Assembly (NCBI RefSeq): GCF_004827385.1
Contig: NZ_SRXN01000028.1
Span: forward strand, 1 to 64,000
Length of the DNA stretch: 64,000 nt
Reading direction: 5' to 3'
DNA from: Ensifer sp. MPMI2T
GTDB taxonomy: Bacteria > Pseudomonadota > Alphaproteobacteria > Rhizobiales > Rhizobiaceae
The notes under the pieces were generated by a model. The model saw only the letters and a program-made list of their open reading frames with translations, did not search any database and was not told where the DNA came from. A program made the translations under genes and the position numbers. Shown here one piece after another: positions 11,168-20,467 of this stretch (its first letter is position 1; every line of letters begins with the position of its first letter).

Positions 11168-14164
11168 ATGACAAGGCAAGAGGCCAACGAGCAATTCCAG
11201 CTCACATCGTTTCTGGATGGCGCCAATGCTGCATATATCGAGCAGCTTTATGCGCGTTACGAAGCGGATCCGTCCTCCGTTTCGTCCGAATGGCAATCCT
11301 TCTTCAAGGCGCTCGCCGACCGGCCGGAAGACGTTGTGAAGGCCGCCAAGGGCGCCTCCTGGAAAAAAAGCAACTGGCCGATCGCCGCAAACGGCGAACT
11401 CGTGTCCGCGCTCGACGGCGACTGGGGCGTCGTTGAGAAGGTCATCGAAAAGAAGGTCAAGGCCAAGGTCGAGGAAGTCGCCGCCGTCACCGGTGTCCCG
11501 GTCAGCGAAGCGGAGGTTCATCAGTCGACGCGCGATTCCGTCCGCGCCATCATGATGATCCGCGCCTACCGCATGCGCGGCCACCTGCACGCCAAGCTCG
11601 ACCCGCTCGGCCTTGCCGATCCGGTCGAGGATTATGACGAGCTTTCCCCGAAGTCCTATGGCTTCGAAGAGAAGGACTATGATCGCAAGATCTTCATCGA
11701 CAACGTGCTCGGCCTCGAATACGCGACCGTGCGCGAAATGGTCGAGATCCTCGAGCGCACCTACTGTTCGACGATCGGCGTCGAATTCATGCATATGTCC
11801 AACCCCGAGGAGAAGGCCTGGATCCAGGCCCGTATCGAAGGTCCGGACAAGGGCGTCGAATTCACGCCCGAGGGCAAGCGGGCGATCCTGCAGAAGCTTG
11901 TCGAGGCCGAAGGCTTCGAGCAGTTCATCGACGTCAAGTACAAGGGCACCAAGCGCTTCGGCCTTGACGGCGGCGAGTCGCTGATCCCGGCGCTGGAGCA
12001 GATCATCAAGCGCGGCGGCCAGGAAGGCCTCAAGGAAATCGTGCTCGGCATGGCCCACCGCGGCCGCCTCAACGTGCTTTCTCAGGTGATGGCGAAGCCG
12101 CATCGCGCGATCTTCCACGAGTTCAAGGGCGGCTCCTATGCGCCAGATGACGTGGAAGGTTCCGGCGACGTCAAATATCACCTCGGCGCTTCGTCCGACC
12201 GCGAATTCGACGGCAACAAGGTGCACCTGTCGCTGACGGCGAACCCGTCGCATCTCGAGATCGTCAACCCGGTCGTCATGGGCAAGGCACGCGCCAAGCA
12301 GGATCAGATGGCGACCGTGTTTGAGGGCGACATCATTCCGCTGCGCGAGCGCGTCAAGGTCATGCCGCTTCTGCTGCACGGCGACGCGGCCTTTGCCGGC
12401 CAGGGCGTCATCGCAGAAATCCTCGGCCTCTCTGGTCTGCGCGGCCACCGCGTTGCCGGCACCGTGCACTTCATCATCAACAACCAGATCGGCTTCACCA
12501 CGAACCCGGCCTTCTCGCGCTCCTCGCCCTATCCGTCGGACGTGGCGAAGATGATCGAAGCGCCGATCTTCCACGTGAACGGCGATGACCCGGAAGCGGT
12601 CGTCTACGCCGCCAAGGTCGCGACCGAGTTCCGGATGAAGTTCCACAAGCCGGTCGTCGTCGACATGTTCTGCTACCGCCGCTTCGGCCACAACGAGGGC
12701 GACGAGCCGGCGTTCACGCAGCCGAAGATGTACAAGGCCATCCGCGCCCACAAGACGGTCGTCCAGCTCTATGCCGAACGGCTGATCGCAGAAGGCCTGA
12801 TGACCGAGGGCGAAGTCGAGAAGATGAAGGCGGACTGGCGCGCCCATCTCGAGCAGGAGTTCGAGGCCGGCCAATCCTACAAGCCGAACAAGGCCGATTG
12901 GCTCGACGGCGCCTGGTCGGGCCTGCGCACGGCCGACAATCAGGATGAGCAGCGCCGTGGCAAGACCTCGGTGCCGATGAAGCAGCTGAAAGAAGTCGGC
13001 CGCAAGATCTCGGAGATCCCGGCTGGCTTCAACGCCCATCGCACGATCCAGCGTTTCATGGAAAACCGCGCCAGCATGGTGCAGACCGGCGAGGGCATCG
13101 ATTGGGCGATGGCGGAAGCGCTCGCCTTCGGCACCCTCGTCACCGAGGGCACAAAGATTCGCCTTTCCGGCCAGGACTGCGAGCGCGGCACGTTCTCGCA
13201 GCGTCACTCGGTCCTCTATGACCAGCAGACGGAAGAGCGCTACATTCCGCTCGCTAACCTGTCGCCGACCCAGGCGCGCTACGAGGTCATCAACTCGATG
13301 CTCTCGGAAGAGGCGGTGCTCGGCTTCGAATACGGCTATTCACTTGCCCGCCCGAACGCGCTGACCCTGTGGGAAGCCCAGTTCGGCGACTTCGCCAACG
13401 GCGCGCAGGTCGTCTTCGATCAGTTCATCTCGTCGGGCGAGCGCAAGTGGCTGCGCATGTCCGGTCTCGTCTGCCTGCTGCCGCATGGCTATGAAGGCCA
13501 GGGGCCGGAGCACTCCTCCGCTCGCCTCGAACGCTTCCTACAGCTCTGCGCGGAAGACAACATGCAGGTCGCCAACGTCACCACGCCTGCGAACTACTTC
13601 CATATCCTGCGCCGCCAGGTGAAGCGCGACTTCCGCAAGCCGTTGATCCTGATGACGCCGAAATCGCTGCTCCGCCACAAGCGGGCGGTTTCCAGCCTTT
13701 CCGAAATGGCGGGCGAGAGCTCCTTCCACCGGCTCCTCTGGGACGATGCGGAAGTCATCAAGGACGGCCCGATCAAGCTGCAGAAGGATTCGAAGATCCG
13801 CCGCGTCGTGCTCTGCACCGGCAAGGTCTATTACGACCTGCTCGAGGAGCGCGAGAAGCGCGGCATCGACGACATCTACCTGCTGCGCGTCGAGCAGCTC
13901 TATCCGTTCCCGGCCAAGGCGCTCATCAACGAGCTCAGCCGCTTCCGCAATGCGGAGATGGTCTGGTGCCAGGAAGAGCCGAAGAACATGGGCGCCTGGT
14001 CGTTCATCGATCCCTATCTCGAATGGGTGCTCGCCCATATCGATGCCAAGTATCAGCGGGTGCGCTACACGGGCCGTCCGGCCGCCGCTTCGCCGGCAAC
14101 CGGCCTGATGTCGAAGCACCTGGCGCAGCTTGCCGCCTTCCTCGAGGACGCGCTGGGGGGCTGA
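11168..14164 (+). CDS. sucA: 2-oxoglutarate dehydrogenase E1 component
   Basis: This is the thiamine-diphosphate E1 of the 2-oxoglutarate dehydrogenase complex; it decarboxylates 2-oxoglutarate and succinylates the lipoyl group of SucB. The 998-residue protein has the E1o N-terminal peptide (SFLDGANAAYIEQLY). It also has the GMAHRGRLNVL block, the ThDP-binding region starting GDAAFAGQG near residue 404 and ending in NNQIGFTT, and the C-terminal transketolase domain with GYEGQGPEHSSARLERFLQ. ATG 11168 follows the GTTCGCGAAAGACC leader without a strong SD. The length is normal. Confidence 0.97.
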   Translation: MTRQEANEQFQLTSFLDGANAAYIEQLYARYEADPSSVSSEWQSFFKALADRPEDVVKAAKGASWKKSNWPIAANGELVSALDGDWGVVEKVIEKKVKAKVEEVAAVTGVPVSEAEVHQSTRDSVRAIMMIRAYRMRGHLHAKLDPLGLADPVEDYDELSPKSYGFEEKDYDRKIFIDNVLGLEYATVREMVEILERTYCSTIGVEFMHMSNPEEKAWIQARIEGPDKGVEFTPEGKRAILQKLVEAEGFEQFIDVKYKGTKRFGLDGGESLIPALEQIIKRGGQEGLKEIVLGMAHRGRLNVLSQVMAKPHRAIFHEFKGGSYAPDDVEGSGDVKYHLGASSDREFDGNKVHLSLTANPSHLEIVNPVVMGKARAKQDQMATVFEGDIIPLRERVKVMPLLLHGDAAFAGQGVIAEILGLSGLRGHRVAGTVHFIINNQIGFTTNPAFSRSSPYPSDVAKMIEAPIFHVNGDDPEAVVYAAKVATEFRMKFHKPVVVDMFCYRRFGHNEGDEPAFTQPKMYKAIRAHKTVVQLYAERLIAEGLMTEGEVEKMKADWRAHLEQEFEAGQSYKPNKADWLDGAWSGLRTADNQDEQRRGKTSVPMKQLKEVGRKISEIPAGFNAHRTIQRFMENRASMVQTGEGIDWAMAEALAFGTLVTEGTKIRLSGQDCERGTFSQRHSVLYDQQTEERYIPLANLSPTQARYEVINSMLSEEAVLGFEYGYSLARPNALTLWEAQFGDFANGAQVVFDQFISSGERKWLRMSGLVCLLPHGYEGQGPEHSSARLERFLQLCAEDNMQVANVTTPANYFHILRRQVKRDFRKPLILMTPKSLLRHKRAVSSLSEMAGESSFHRLLWDDAEVIKDGPIKLQKDSKIRRVVLCTGKVYYDLLEEREKRGIDDIYLLRVEQLYPFPAKALINELSRFRNAEMVWCQEEPKNMGAWSFIDPYLEWVLAHIDAKYQRVRYTGRPAAASPATGLMSKHLAQLAAFLEDALGG

Positions 14165-14189
14165 CCGGCTCCCCACGGCCTGCCAATCG

Positions 14190-14235
14190 CTGGAGCACTT
14201 CCAGGAAAAGTGCGTAGCGGTTTTCCGTCCGGAAG
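14190..14235. repeat. Short palindromic repeat, family C fragment, between sucA and sucB
   Basis: The segment reads GCACTTCC-AGGAAAAGTGCGTAGCGGTTTTCCG-TCCGGAAGTGC. It has complementary outer arms and the inner words GGAAAAGTG and CGGTTTTCC that recur at 20312-20400, 35031-35080 and 57176-57210. It sits inside the suc operon and could fold in the transcript. Confidence 0.6.
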
Positions 14236-14286
14236 TGCGTAACTCAAAGAGCTAGAAACAGATATCTGATCAACGGAACAAAAATC

Positions 14287-15528
14287 ATGGCAACAGAAAT
14301 CCGCGTTCCCACTCTTGGCGAATCCGTCAGCGAAGCGACCGTCGGCACCTGGTTCAAGAAGGTCGGCGATGCGATCAAGGCCGACGAACCGATCCTCGAA
14401 CTCGAGACCGACAAGGTAACGATCGAAGTGCCGGCACCGGCAGCCGGCACGCTCTCCGAAATTGTCGCGCAGGCGGGTGAGACCGTCGGCCTTGGTGCGT
14501 TGCTCGGCCAGATCGCCGAAGGCGCCGGTGCTGCGGCCGCAGCTCCGGCTCCGGCGGAGAAAAAGCCTGAACCCGCTGCTGCCGCTCCGGCCCCGCAACC
14601 GGCCGCTCCCGCGCCGGCGCAGCAGGCGCCGACGTCGATGCCGCCGGCTCCCGCTGCCGCCAAGCTCATCGCGGAAAACAACCTCGCCGCCGAGCAGATC
14701 GACGGTTCCGGCAAGCGTGGCCAAGTGCTGAAGGGTGACGTGATCGCCGCTCTCGCCAAGGGCGTTTCTGCTCCCGCTGCCGAACCGGCGAAGGTTCAGG
14801 CGCGTGCGCCGGCGCCGGCCGAGGATGCCGTTCGCGAAGAACGGGTCAAGATGACTCGGCTGCGCCAGACGATCGCCAAGCGCCTCAAGGACGCACAGAA
14901 CACCGCCGCCATGCTCACCACCTACAACGAGGTGGACATGAGCGCGGTGATGAGCCTCCGCAACAAGTACAAGGAAGTCTTCGAGAAGAAGCACGGCGTC
15001 AAGCTCGGCTTCATGGGCTTCTTCACCAAGGCCGTCACCCATGCGCTCAAGGAGCTGCCGGCGGTCAATGCCGAAATCGACGGCACCGACATCATCTACA
15101 AGAACTTCTGCCACATCGGCGTCGCCGTCGGCACCGACAAGGGCCTCGTCGTGCCGATCGTGCGCGATGCCGACCAGATGTCGATCGCCGAGATCGAGAA
15201 GGAAATCGGTCGCCTCGGCAAGGCCGCCCGCGATGGTGCGCTGTCGATGGCCGACATGCAGGGCGGCACCTTCACTATCTCCAACGGCGGCGTCTATGGC
15301 TCGCTGATGTCTTCGCCGATCCTCAACGCGCCGCAGTCCGGCATTCTCGGCATGCACAAGATCCAGGACCGCCCGGTTGCGATCGGCGGACAGGTCGTCA
15401 TCCGTCCGATGATGTATCTCGCTCTCTCCTACGACCACCGTATCGTCGACGGCAAGGAAGCGGTCACCTTCCTGGTGCGCGTCAAGGAGAGCCTTGAAGA
15501 TCCGGAACGCTTGGTGCTCGATCTCTAA
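14287..15528 (+). CDS. sucB: Dihydrolipoyllysine-residue succinyltransferase, 2-oxoglutarate dehydrogenase E2
   Basis: SucB transfers the succinyl group to CoA and forms the E2 core of the complex. The 413-residue protein has an N-terminal lipoyl domain with the lipoylated Lys in ETDKVTIEV near residue 43. An Ala/Pro-rich linker follows, then a peripheral-subunit-binding domain ([19 protein letters not shown]). The catalytic domain ends in [13 protein letters not shown] with the HRxxDG active site. Only one lipoyl domain is present, as usual for SucB. It is the last gene before a terminator. Confidence 0.97.
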   Translation: MATEIRVPTLGESVSEATVGTWFKKVGDAIKADEPILELETDKVTIEVPAPAAGTLSEIVAQAGETVGLGALLGQIAEGAGAAAAAPAPAEKKPEPAAAAPAPQPAAPAPAQQAPTSMPPAPAAAKLIAENNLAAEQIDGSGKRGQVLKGDVIAALAKGVSAPAAEPAKVQARAPAPAEDAVREERVKMTRLRQTIAKRLKDAQNTAAMLTTYNEVDMSAVMSLRNKYKEVFEKKHGVKLGFMGFFTKAVTHALKELPAVNAEIDGTDIIYKNFCHIGVAVGTDKGLVVPIVRDADQMSIAEIEKEIGRLGKAARDGALSMADMQGGTFTISNGGVYGSLMSSPILNAPQSGILGMHKIQDRPVAIGGQVVIRPMMYLALSYDHRIVDGKEAVTFLVRVKESLEDPERLVLDL

Positions 15529-15533
15529 GACAG

Positions 15534-15560
15534 GCGGGGGCGAAAGCCCCCGCTTCTTCT
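15534..15560 (+). terminator. Rho-independent terminator after sucB
   Basis: GCGGGGGC (15534-15541) pairs with GCCCCCGC (15546-15553) around a GAAA tetraloop and is followed by TTCTTCT. It lies 6 bases after the sucB stop and just ahead of the MAPEG gene. Confidence 0.85.
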
Positions 15561-15574
15561 CGTGGGATGCGCGG

Positions 15575-15964
15575 ATGTCGTTGGAACTGAGCTACCTCCT
15601 GTGGAGCGCCGTGCTCGCCTTCGTCTACGTGGTGGCGCAGGCGGGTGCCTATCGCCTGCAGAACGGGCTCGTCGAGGCGGATCCCAACCGGGACGTTCAG
15701 CCGCCGCCGGATGTCTTTACAGCACGCGCGACGCGGGCGCTCCGCAATTTCCACGAGACCTATCCGATCTTCATCGTACTCGTCGTTGTGACGGAGTTCA
15801 CCGGCCGCGGCGGACCGCTGACCGGCTGGGGAGCGGCGATCTGGTTCTGGGCGAGGGCGGCCTACCTGCCGATCTATGTCGGTGGTCTGGGCCTGGTTCG
15901 CTCGGCAGTGTGGGGTGTGTCCGCCATCGGGCTTGCCCTGATGTTTGCAGGCATCGCCATCTAG
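15575..15964 (+). CDS. MAPEG-family membrane protein
   Basis: A 129-residue integral membrane protein with about four hydrophobic segments. The MAPEG-type motif (ARATRALRNFHETYPIF) contains the conserved Arg-Asn-x-x-Glu pattern. MAPEG proteins are often glutathione- or eicosanoid-related, but bacterial members are mostly uncharacterised. The in-frame region upstream of ATG 15575 crosses the sucB terminator and is not protein-like. It starts a run of five closely spaced genes that ends before lpdA. Confidence 0.8.
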   Translation: MSLELSYLLWSAVLAFVYVVAQAGAYRLQNGLVEADPNRDVQPPPDVFTARATRALRNFHETYPIFIVLVVVTEFTGRGGPLTGWGAAIWFWARAAYLPIYVGGLGLVRSAVWGVSAIGLALMFAGIAI

Positions 15965-15978
15965 AAGGAGGACGAAGC

Positions 15979-16404
15979 ATGGCATCCGCACCGAATGTTC
16001 CACCCATCCAGGCTCATATCTGCGTCAAGGACGGCCTTGCCGCCATCGCCTTTTACGAAAAGGCATTCGGCGCCGTGAACACGTTTCACCAGATGGCCGA
16101 CGACGGCAAGCGCGTCATGCATGCCAATCTCGCCCTCTTCGGCGGCGAGATCATGCTGCATGACGAGTTTCCGGAATTCGGAATGAGCATCAGCTCGCCC
16201 AAGACGGCGGGTGGCGCGAGCGTCGCGATCAATATCAACCTTCCGAAGGCGGAAGACGTCGATCAGGCCTATGCCAAGGCGATCGCTGCCGGAGCATCGA
16301 CAGTGATGGAGCCGCAGGATACGTTCTGGCAAGCACGCTATGCGCGCATCCAGGATCCCTTCGGCCATATCTGGGCCTTCAACGCACCGGTCGCAAAGTC
16401 ATGA
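15979..16404 (+). CDS. VOC/glyoxalase-superfamily protein, PhnB-like
   Basis: A 141-residue single-module protein with the PhnB-like pattern AHICVKDGLAAIAFYEKAFGA, the acidic FGGEIMLHDEFPE and the final RIQDPFGHIWAF. These proteins share the vicinal-oxygen-chelate fold; the substrate cannot be predicted. AAGGAGG at 15965-15971 sets ATG 15979. Its stop overlaps the next start as ATGA (16401-16404), implying translational coupling to the LysE-family gene. Confidence 0.88.
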   Translation: MASAPNVPPIQAHICVKDGLAAIAFYEKAFGAVNTFHQMADDGKRVMHANLALFGGEIMLHDEFPEFGMSISSPKTAGGASVAININLPKAEDVDQAYAKAIAAGASTVMEPQDTFWQARYARIQDPFGHIWAFNAPVAKS

Positions 16405-17039
16405 GCCACTATTTGATAGAACTCGCATCGCTGATGGCGATCTTCTCCTTCGCCATCGTCTTTCCCGGCGCCGATCTCGCTATGGTGATGCGGCAGTCGC
16501 TGGTGCATGGGCGCCGCCAGGCGATCATCACATCCTTCGGCATCGGCACGTCGCTGATGTTCCACGTGACGTACACCATCCTCGGCCTGGGGCTGATCAT
16601 TTCCCAGTCGATCTATCTCTTCAACATCGTCAAGTGGTGCGGCGTCGCCTACCTCGTCTATATCGGCATCAAGGCGCTCCGCGCCGGCCAGACGGAGGTC
16701 ACGGTCGATGCGGGAGAGGCCAGGGCGGGAAGCGAGCAATCGGCAGTGAAGGCCTTTGGCCTCGGCTTTGCTGCCAATGCGCTCAATCCGAAGGCGGTGT
16801 TCTTTTTCCTGTCGATCTTCTCGACGGTCGTAAGCGCCCATACGCCGATGATGATCAAGTTCGGCTATGGCCTCGTGATGGCAAGCTGCCTGATCCTCTG
16901 GTTCGTCGGGGTCAGCCTTTTCATGACGACGCCGCGCATGCGGGCCGCCTTCACCCGGGCGAGCAGGTGGATCGACCGGGCAAGCGGCGTGGTCTTCATC
17001 GGGCTCGGGTTGAAGCTTGCAACGGAGAAGGCTGCCTGA
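16401..17039 (+). CDS. LysE/RhtB-family amino-acid exporter
   Basis: A 212-residue inner-membrane protein with six hydrophobic segments and the LysE/RhtB pattern PGADLAMVMRQSLVHGRRQA near the N-terminus, followed by FGIGTSL. Members export amino acids or homoserine-like compounds; the substrate here is not predictable. It overlaps the upstream VOC gene by 4 bases and is followed 2 bases later by a secreted-protein gene. Confidence 0.88.
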   Translation: MSHYLIELASLMAIFSFAIVFPGADLAMVMRQSLVHGRRQAIITSFGIGTSLMFHVTYTILGLGLIISQSIYLFNIVKWCGVAYLVYIGIKALRAGQTEVTVDAGEARAGSEQSAVKAFGLGFAANALNPKAVFFFLSIFSTVVSAHTPMMIKFGYGLVMASCLILWFVGVSLFMTTPRMRAAFTRASRWIDRASGVVFIGLGLKLATEKAA

Positions 17040-17041
17040 CG

Positions 17042-17545
17042 ATGACGGGCCGGAACGCTCTCCTCGCTTCGCTCGCGACCGTCCTGGCCGCCACACCCGC
17101 CCTTGCGGACGAGTGCGTCCAGGCACATGCGATCTATGCCGACCCTGCCGGCACCTACGAGTTGCGGTTCGAGCCGGTCGGGTCGGAAAGCGCCGTCACC
17201 AGCAATCACTTCAAGGTCAAAGTCGGTAACACGCGCCTGTCGCTCGACGGCGTCGTGATGCAATCCGGCGAGCCGCTGCGCGCGAACGGGATCGTCATGC
17301 ATGATTGCCCTACAGGCGATGTCACTGGCGCGGAGCTTGAGGCCTGCACGGTCTGGGAGGGCGTGATCTACACGGTCGACAAGGCCGGCCGCATCGGTCT
17401 GCTGCAGGCGGAGGATGCCCCGGCGGCCGGGCAGATCCTGCTCCCCGGTTTCGGCCCGTCGCTGCGCACGTCGAGCGCCTGGGGCGAAGGCAAAGCGAAC
17501 GCCGACAGCTCCGACGTCTTTGAGTTCAAGGGATGCGCCGCATGA
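17042..17545 (+). CDS. Secreted protein of unknown function
   Basis: A 167-residue protein with a signal peptide cleaved near ALA-DE (about residue 22). The mature part is mostly beta-strand-like and has Cys at ECVQ, HDCP, EACT and KGCA that could form two disulfides. No family is recognised. It is coupled to the LysE-like gene (2-base gap) and to the following SDR (ATGA overlap), so it is part of a small operon. A periplasmic location is inferred. Confidence 0.7.
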   Translation: MTGRNALLASLATVLAATPALADECVQAHAIYADPAGTYELRFEPVGSESAVTSNHFKVKVGNTRLSLDGVVMQSGEPLRANGIVMHDCPTGDVTGAELEACTVWEGVIYTVDKAGRIGLLQAEDAPAAGQILLPGFGPSLRTSSAWGEGKANADSSDVFEFKGCAA

Positions 17546-18294
17546 ACGACGGGCGCGTGCTTCTCGTCACCGGCGGCAGTCGCGGCATAGGTGCCGCCAT
17601 CTGCATCGCAGCGGCAAGCGAAGGCTGGCGCGTCGCCGTCAATTATGCCTCCAACCGGCAGGCCGCCGATGACGTGGTGCGTGCGGTCGAGGCAGCGGGC
17701 AGTGCCGCAATCGCCATCGAGGGAGACGTCGGTTCCGAAGCCGGCGTGAAGGCGATCTTTTCCGCCGTCGATTCCGCCTTCGGCCGCCTCGACGGGCTCG
17801 TCAACAATGCCGGCATCGTCGGCCCGCGACAACGCATCGACGAGATTTTACCGGAACGACTGGACCGCATGTTCCGTGTCAACGTAACCGGTTCAATCCG
17901 CTGCGCGGCGGAAGCGGTGCTCAGGATGTCGACGCGTCACGGCGGGCGCGGCGGTTCGATCGTCAATCTTTCTTCCATTGCGGCCGTGCTCGGCGCGCCG
18001 GGGCAATATGTCGACTATGCCGCCGCAAAGGGCGCGATCGACACCTTCACCGTCGGCCTCGCGCGTGAAGTGGCAGCGGAGGGCATCCGCGTAAATGCGG
18101 TGCGTCCCGGCATCATCGACACGGACATTCACGCCTCCGGCGGACTGCCGGACCGCGCCCGCGAAATGGCGCCCTCGATCCCTGTGCAACGTCCCGGCAC
18201 GGCCGGCGAAGTTGCCGATGCAATTCTCTATCTCCTGTCGGATAAGGCAACCTATGTGACGGGGGCAATTCTCAACGTCAGCGGCGGTCGGTAA
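17542..18294 (+). CDS. Short-chain dehydrogenase/reductase
   Basis: A classical SDR of 250 residues with TGGSRGIGAAI for NAD(P) binding, NNAG, a catalytic Ser in NLSSIAAVLG and YxxxK in YVDYAAAKGA. The C-terminus (YVTGAILNVSGGR) is typical of FabG/glucose-dehydrogenase-like SDRs. The substrate is unknown. ATG 17542 was chosen because it overlaps the upstream stop as ATGA; an ATG at 17533 is also in frame. Confidence 0.88.
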   Translation: MNDGRVLLVTGGSRGIGAAICIAAASEGWRVAVNYASNRQAADDVVRAVEAAGSAAIAIEGDVGSEAGVKAIFSAVDSAFGRLDGLVNNAGIVGPRQRIDEILPERLDRMFRVNVTGSIRCAAEAVLRMSTRHGGRGGSIVNLSSIAAVLGAPGQYVDYAAAKGAIDTFTVGLAREVAAEGIRVNAVRPGIIDTDIHASGGLPDRAREMAPSIPVQRPGTAGEVADAILYLLSDKATYVTGAILNVSGGR

Positions 18295-18318
18295 CCGCGC
18301 TGAAACAAGGATTATCAA

Positions 18319-19725
18319 ATGGCTTATGATCTCATCGTAATCGGAAGCGGCCCCGGCGGCTATGTCTGCGCCATCAAGGCGGCGCAGCTGGGCATGAAGG
18401 TTGCCGTGGTCGAAAAGCGCAGCACCTACGGCGGCACCTGCCTCAATGTCGGCTGCATCCCGTCCAAGGCGCTGCTGCATGCTTCCGAGATGTTCCATCA
18501 CGCACAGCATGGTCTGGAGGCGCTGGGCGTGGAGGTCGCAAGCCCGAAGCTCAATCTTGAAAAGATGATGGCCCACAAGGACGCGACTGTTAAGTCGAAC
18601 GTCGACGGCGTCGCATTCCTGTTCAAGAAGAACAAAATCGATGGCTTCCAGGGCCTGGGCAAGGTCCTGGGACAGGGCAAGGTCTCCGTCACCAAAGACA
18701 AGGGCGAGGAACAGGTCCTTGAAGCGAAGAACATCGTCATCGCCACCGGATCCGACGTCGCCGGCATTCCGGGCGTCGAGTTCGAGTTCGATGAGAAGGT
18801 CATCATCTCGTCGGACGGAGCGATCAAGCTGGAAAAGGTTCCTGAGAGCATGATCGTCGTCGGCGGCGGCGTCATCGGCCTCGAGCTCGGCTCGGTCTGG
18901 GCGCGCCTCGGCGCCAAGGTGACGGTGGTCGAGTTCCTCGACACGATCCTCGGCGGCATGGACGGCGAGGTTGCCAAGCAGCTCCACCGGACGCTGACGA
19001 AGCAGGGCATCGACATCAAGCTTGGCGCGAAGGTGACCGGCGTTGCGAAGCCCGGCAGTGGCGCGAGAGTCACCTTCGAGCCGGTCAAGGGCGGTGAAGC
19101 CACCACGCTCGATGCGGACGTCGTGCTGGTCGCGACCGGCCGCAAGCCCTGCACGGAGAATATGGGCCTCGCGAAGGCAGGTGTCGTGCTCGACTCGCGC
19201 GGCCGCATCGAGATCGACCGTCACTTCCAGACGAGCATCACCGGCGTCTACGCGATCGGCGACGTGGTGCGCGGGCCGATGCTTGCCCACAAGGCCGAGG
19301 ACGAGGGCGTGGCCGTGGCGGAAATCATTGCCGGTCAGGCCGGTCACGTGAACTACGACGTCATTCCGGGCGTCGTCTATACTCAGCCGGAGGTCGCTTC
19401 CGTCGGCAAGACCGAGGAGGAGCTGAAGGCTGCGGGCGTCGCCTACAAGATCGGCAAGTTCCCCTTCACCGCCAACGGCCGCGCCCGCGCGATGCTTCAG
19501 ACGGACGGCTTCGTGAAGATCCTCGCCGACAAGGAGACCGACCGCGTGCTCGGCGGCCATATCATCGGCTTCGGCGCCGGCGAGATGATCCACGAGATCG
19601 CTGTGCTAATGGAATTCGGCGGTTCGTCGGAAGACCTCGGCCGCACCTGCCATGCCCATCCGACCATGTCGGAAGCGGTCAAGGAAGCGGCTCTCGCCAC
19701 CTTCGCCAAGCCGATCCACATGTGA
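18319..19725 (+). CDS. lpdA: Dihydrolipoyl dehydrogenase (E3)
   Basis: E3 reoxidises dihydrolipoyl groups with NAD. The 468-residue protein has the FAD motif GSGPGGY, redox-active Cys41/Cys46 in GGTCLNVGC, the NAD motif VVGGGVIGLELG, the second FAD motif YAIGDVVRGPMLAHKAEDEG and the active-site HAHPTMSEA. Its place downstream of sucAB indicates it serves the 2-oxoglutarate dehydrogenase complex. It is separated from sucB by five unrelated small genes. Confidence 0.96.
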   Translation: MAYDLIVIGSGPGGYVCAIKAAQLGMKVAVVEKRSTYGGTCLNVGCIPSKALLHASEMFHHAQHGLEALGVEVASPKLNLEKMMAHKDATVKSNVDGVAFLFKKNKIDGFQGLGKVLGQGKVSVTKDKGEEQVLEAKNIVIATGSDVAGIPGVEFEFDEKVIISSDGAIKLEKVPESMIVVGGGVIGLELGSVWARLGAKVTVVEFLDTILGGMDGEVAKQLHRTLTKQGIDIKLGAKVTGVAKPGSGARVTFEPVKGGEATTLDADVVLVATGRKPCTENMGLAKAGVVLDSRGRIEIDRHFQTSITGVYAIGDVVRGPMLAHKAEDEGVAVAEIIAGQAGHVNYDVIPGVVYTQPEVASVGKTEEELKAAGVAYKIGKFPFTANGRARAMLQTDGFVKILADKETDRVLGGHIIGFGAGEMIHEIAVLMEFGGSSEDLGRTCHAHPTMSEAVKEAALATFAKPIHM

Positions 19726-19734
19726 CAATTGGCC

Positions 19735-19759
19735 GGGGGGCTGCGACAAGCGGCCCCCT
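19735..19759 (+). terminator. Hairpin after lpdA, possible terminator
   Basis: GGGGGCTGC and GCGGCCCCC around a 5-base loop GACAA (19736-19758) form a 9-bp stem with one G-U pair, 10 bases after the lpdA stop. There is no T run, so termination would need other factors. Confidence 0.45.
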
Positions 19760-19812
19760 GCCATGCGCCGCCTCCCGGCGCGAACATGGACGAGCCGATA
19801 TGAGGATCGTTC

Positions 19813-20286
19813 ATGAGACCGCGAAGCGTCGCCGCTCTTCTTCCGAACGCGATACTGCCTGAAGCCGACTGGGCGGATCGCTACGAGCTTCTCATTTTGA
19901 ATGGGCAACTGACGGCGGGCGAGGCGGCCCGGCGCATGCTTGGTCAATTGCCAGCTTGGGTTCGCGCCCTTCTCGCACTTCGAAATCGCATCGTCTCGCC
20001 CGTCGGGCTGAAGACCGCTGCACCTGTTGCGGATCGCGGTCTGGTCGGGTTCTTTCCGGTTTTGGTCGATGGTGAGCGCAAGGCGGTTCTCGGCTTCGAC
20101 GACCGGCATTTGGATTTTCGCATCATAGTGGACGTCCGCGAGGGGCCGGCCGACAGCCAGGTGGTCAGCGTCACGACCCTGGTGCGTCGCCGGAATTTTT
20201 TCGGCCGCATCTATCTCGCGATCGTCACGCCCTTCCACAAGGCGATCGTCCCGGCATTGTTGGCCGGACTGAACGAACGGCTTTGA
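19813..20286 (+). CDS. DUF2867-like protein
   Basis: A 157-residue soluble protein with no signal peptide. The pattern ADWADRYEL, then LLALRNRIV, GFFPVL, LGFDDRHLDFRI and a C-terminal FHKAIVPALL is how I recognise DUF2867 family members. Their function is unknown. It stands alone between lpdA and a repeat-filled gap, with a possible separate promoter in the 87-base spacer. Family assignment is moderately sure and function is not predicted. Confidence 0.7.
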   Translation: MRPRSVAALLPNAILPEADWADRYELLILNGQLTAGEAARRMLGQLPAWVRALLALRNRIVSPVGLKTAAPVADRGLVGFFPVLVDGERKAVLGFDDRHLDFRIIVDVREGPADSQVVSVTTLVRRRNFFGRIYLAIVTPFHKAIVPALLAGLNERL

Positions 20287-20311
20287 AAGCGAGCGGTTCT
20301 AATAGGTTGAG

Positions 20312-20467
20312 ACGCGGGATGCGGGCGGAAAACCGCGCACACTTTTCCTCATCCCGCTCTTAATGCATGTCGCCCAAAAGTGTGCAGCGGTTTTGGGACA
20401 ACGACATGCGTAAAAACAAGGACCTAAAGCGCGTCGCATGAGTCCGATTGAACGCGACGCGCTTTAG
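20312..20467. repeat. Cluster of three palindromic repeats (families C, D, E) at the 3' end of the TraB-like gene
   Basis: Three inverted repeats follow one another. GCGGGATG (20313-20320) pairs with CATCCCGC (20350-20357). GCATGTCG near 20365 pairs with CGACATGC ending about 20409, around CCCAAAAGTG/CGGTTTTGGG words. CTAAAGCGCGTCGC (20424-20437) pairs perfectly over 14 bp with GCGACGCGCTTTAG (20454-20467). The last arm contains the TAA stop of the minus-strand gene at 20464. The elements sit between convergent genes and could act as bidirectional terminators. Confidence 0.8.

Noticed and set aside
11132-13207. 691-codon open frame on the minus strand opposite sucA
   Set aside because: Antisense shadow caused by high GC3 in sucA; no motif or signal.
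16340-17545. 401-codon plus-strand frame covering the LysE-like gene and running into the secreted-protein gene
   Set aside because: Only its last part (from 17042) is a real gene; the first part is out of frame with the LysE-like protein and Arg/His-rich nonsense.
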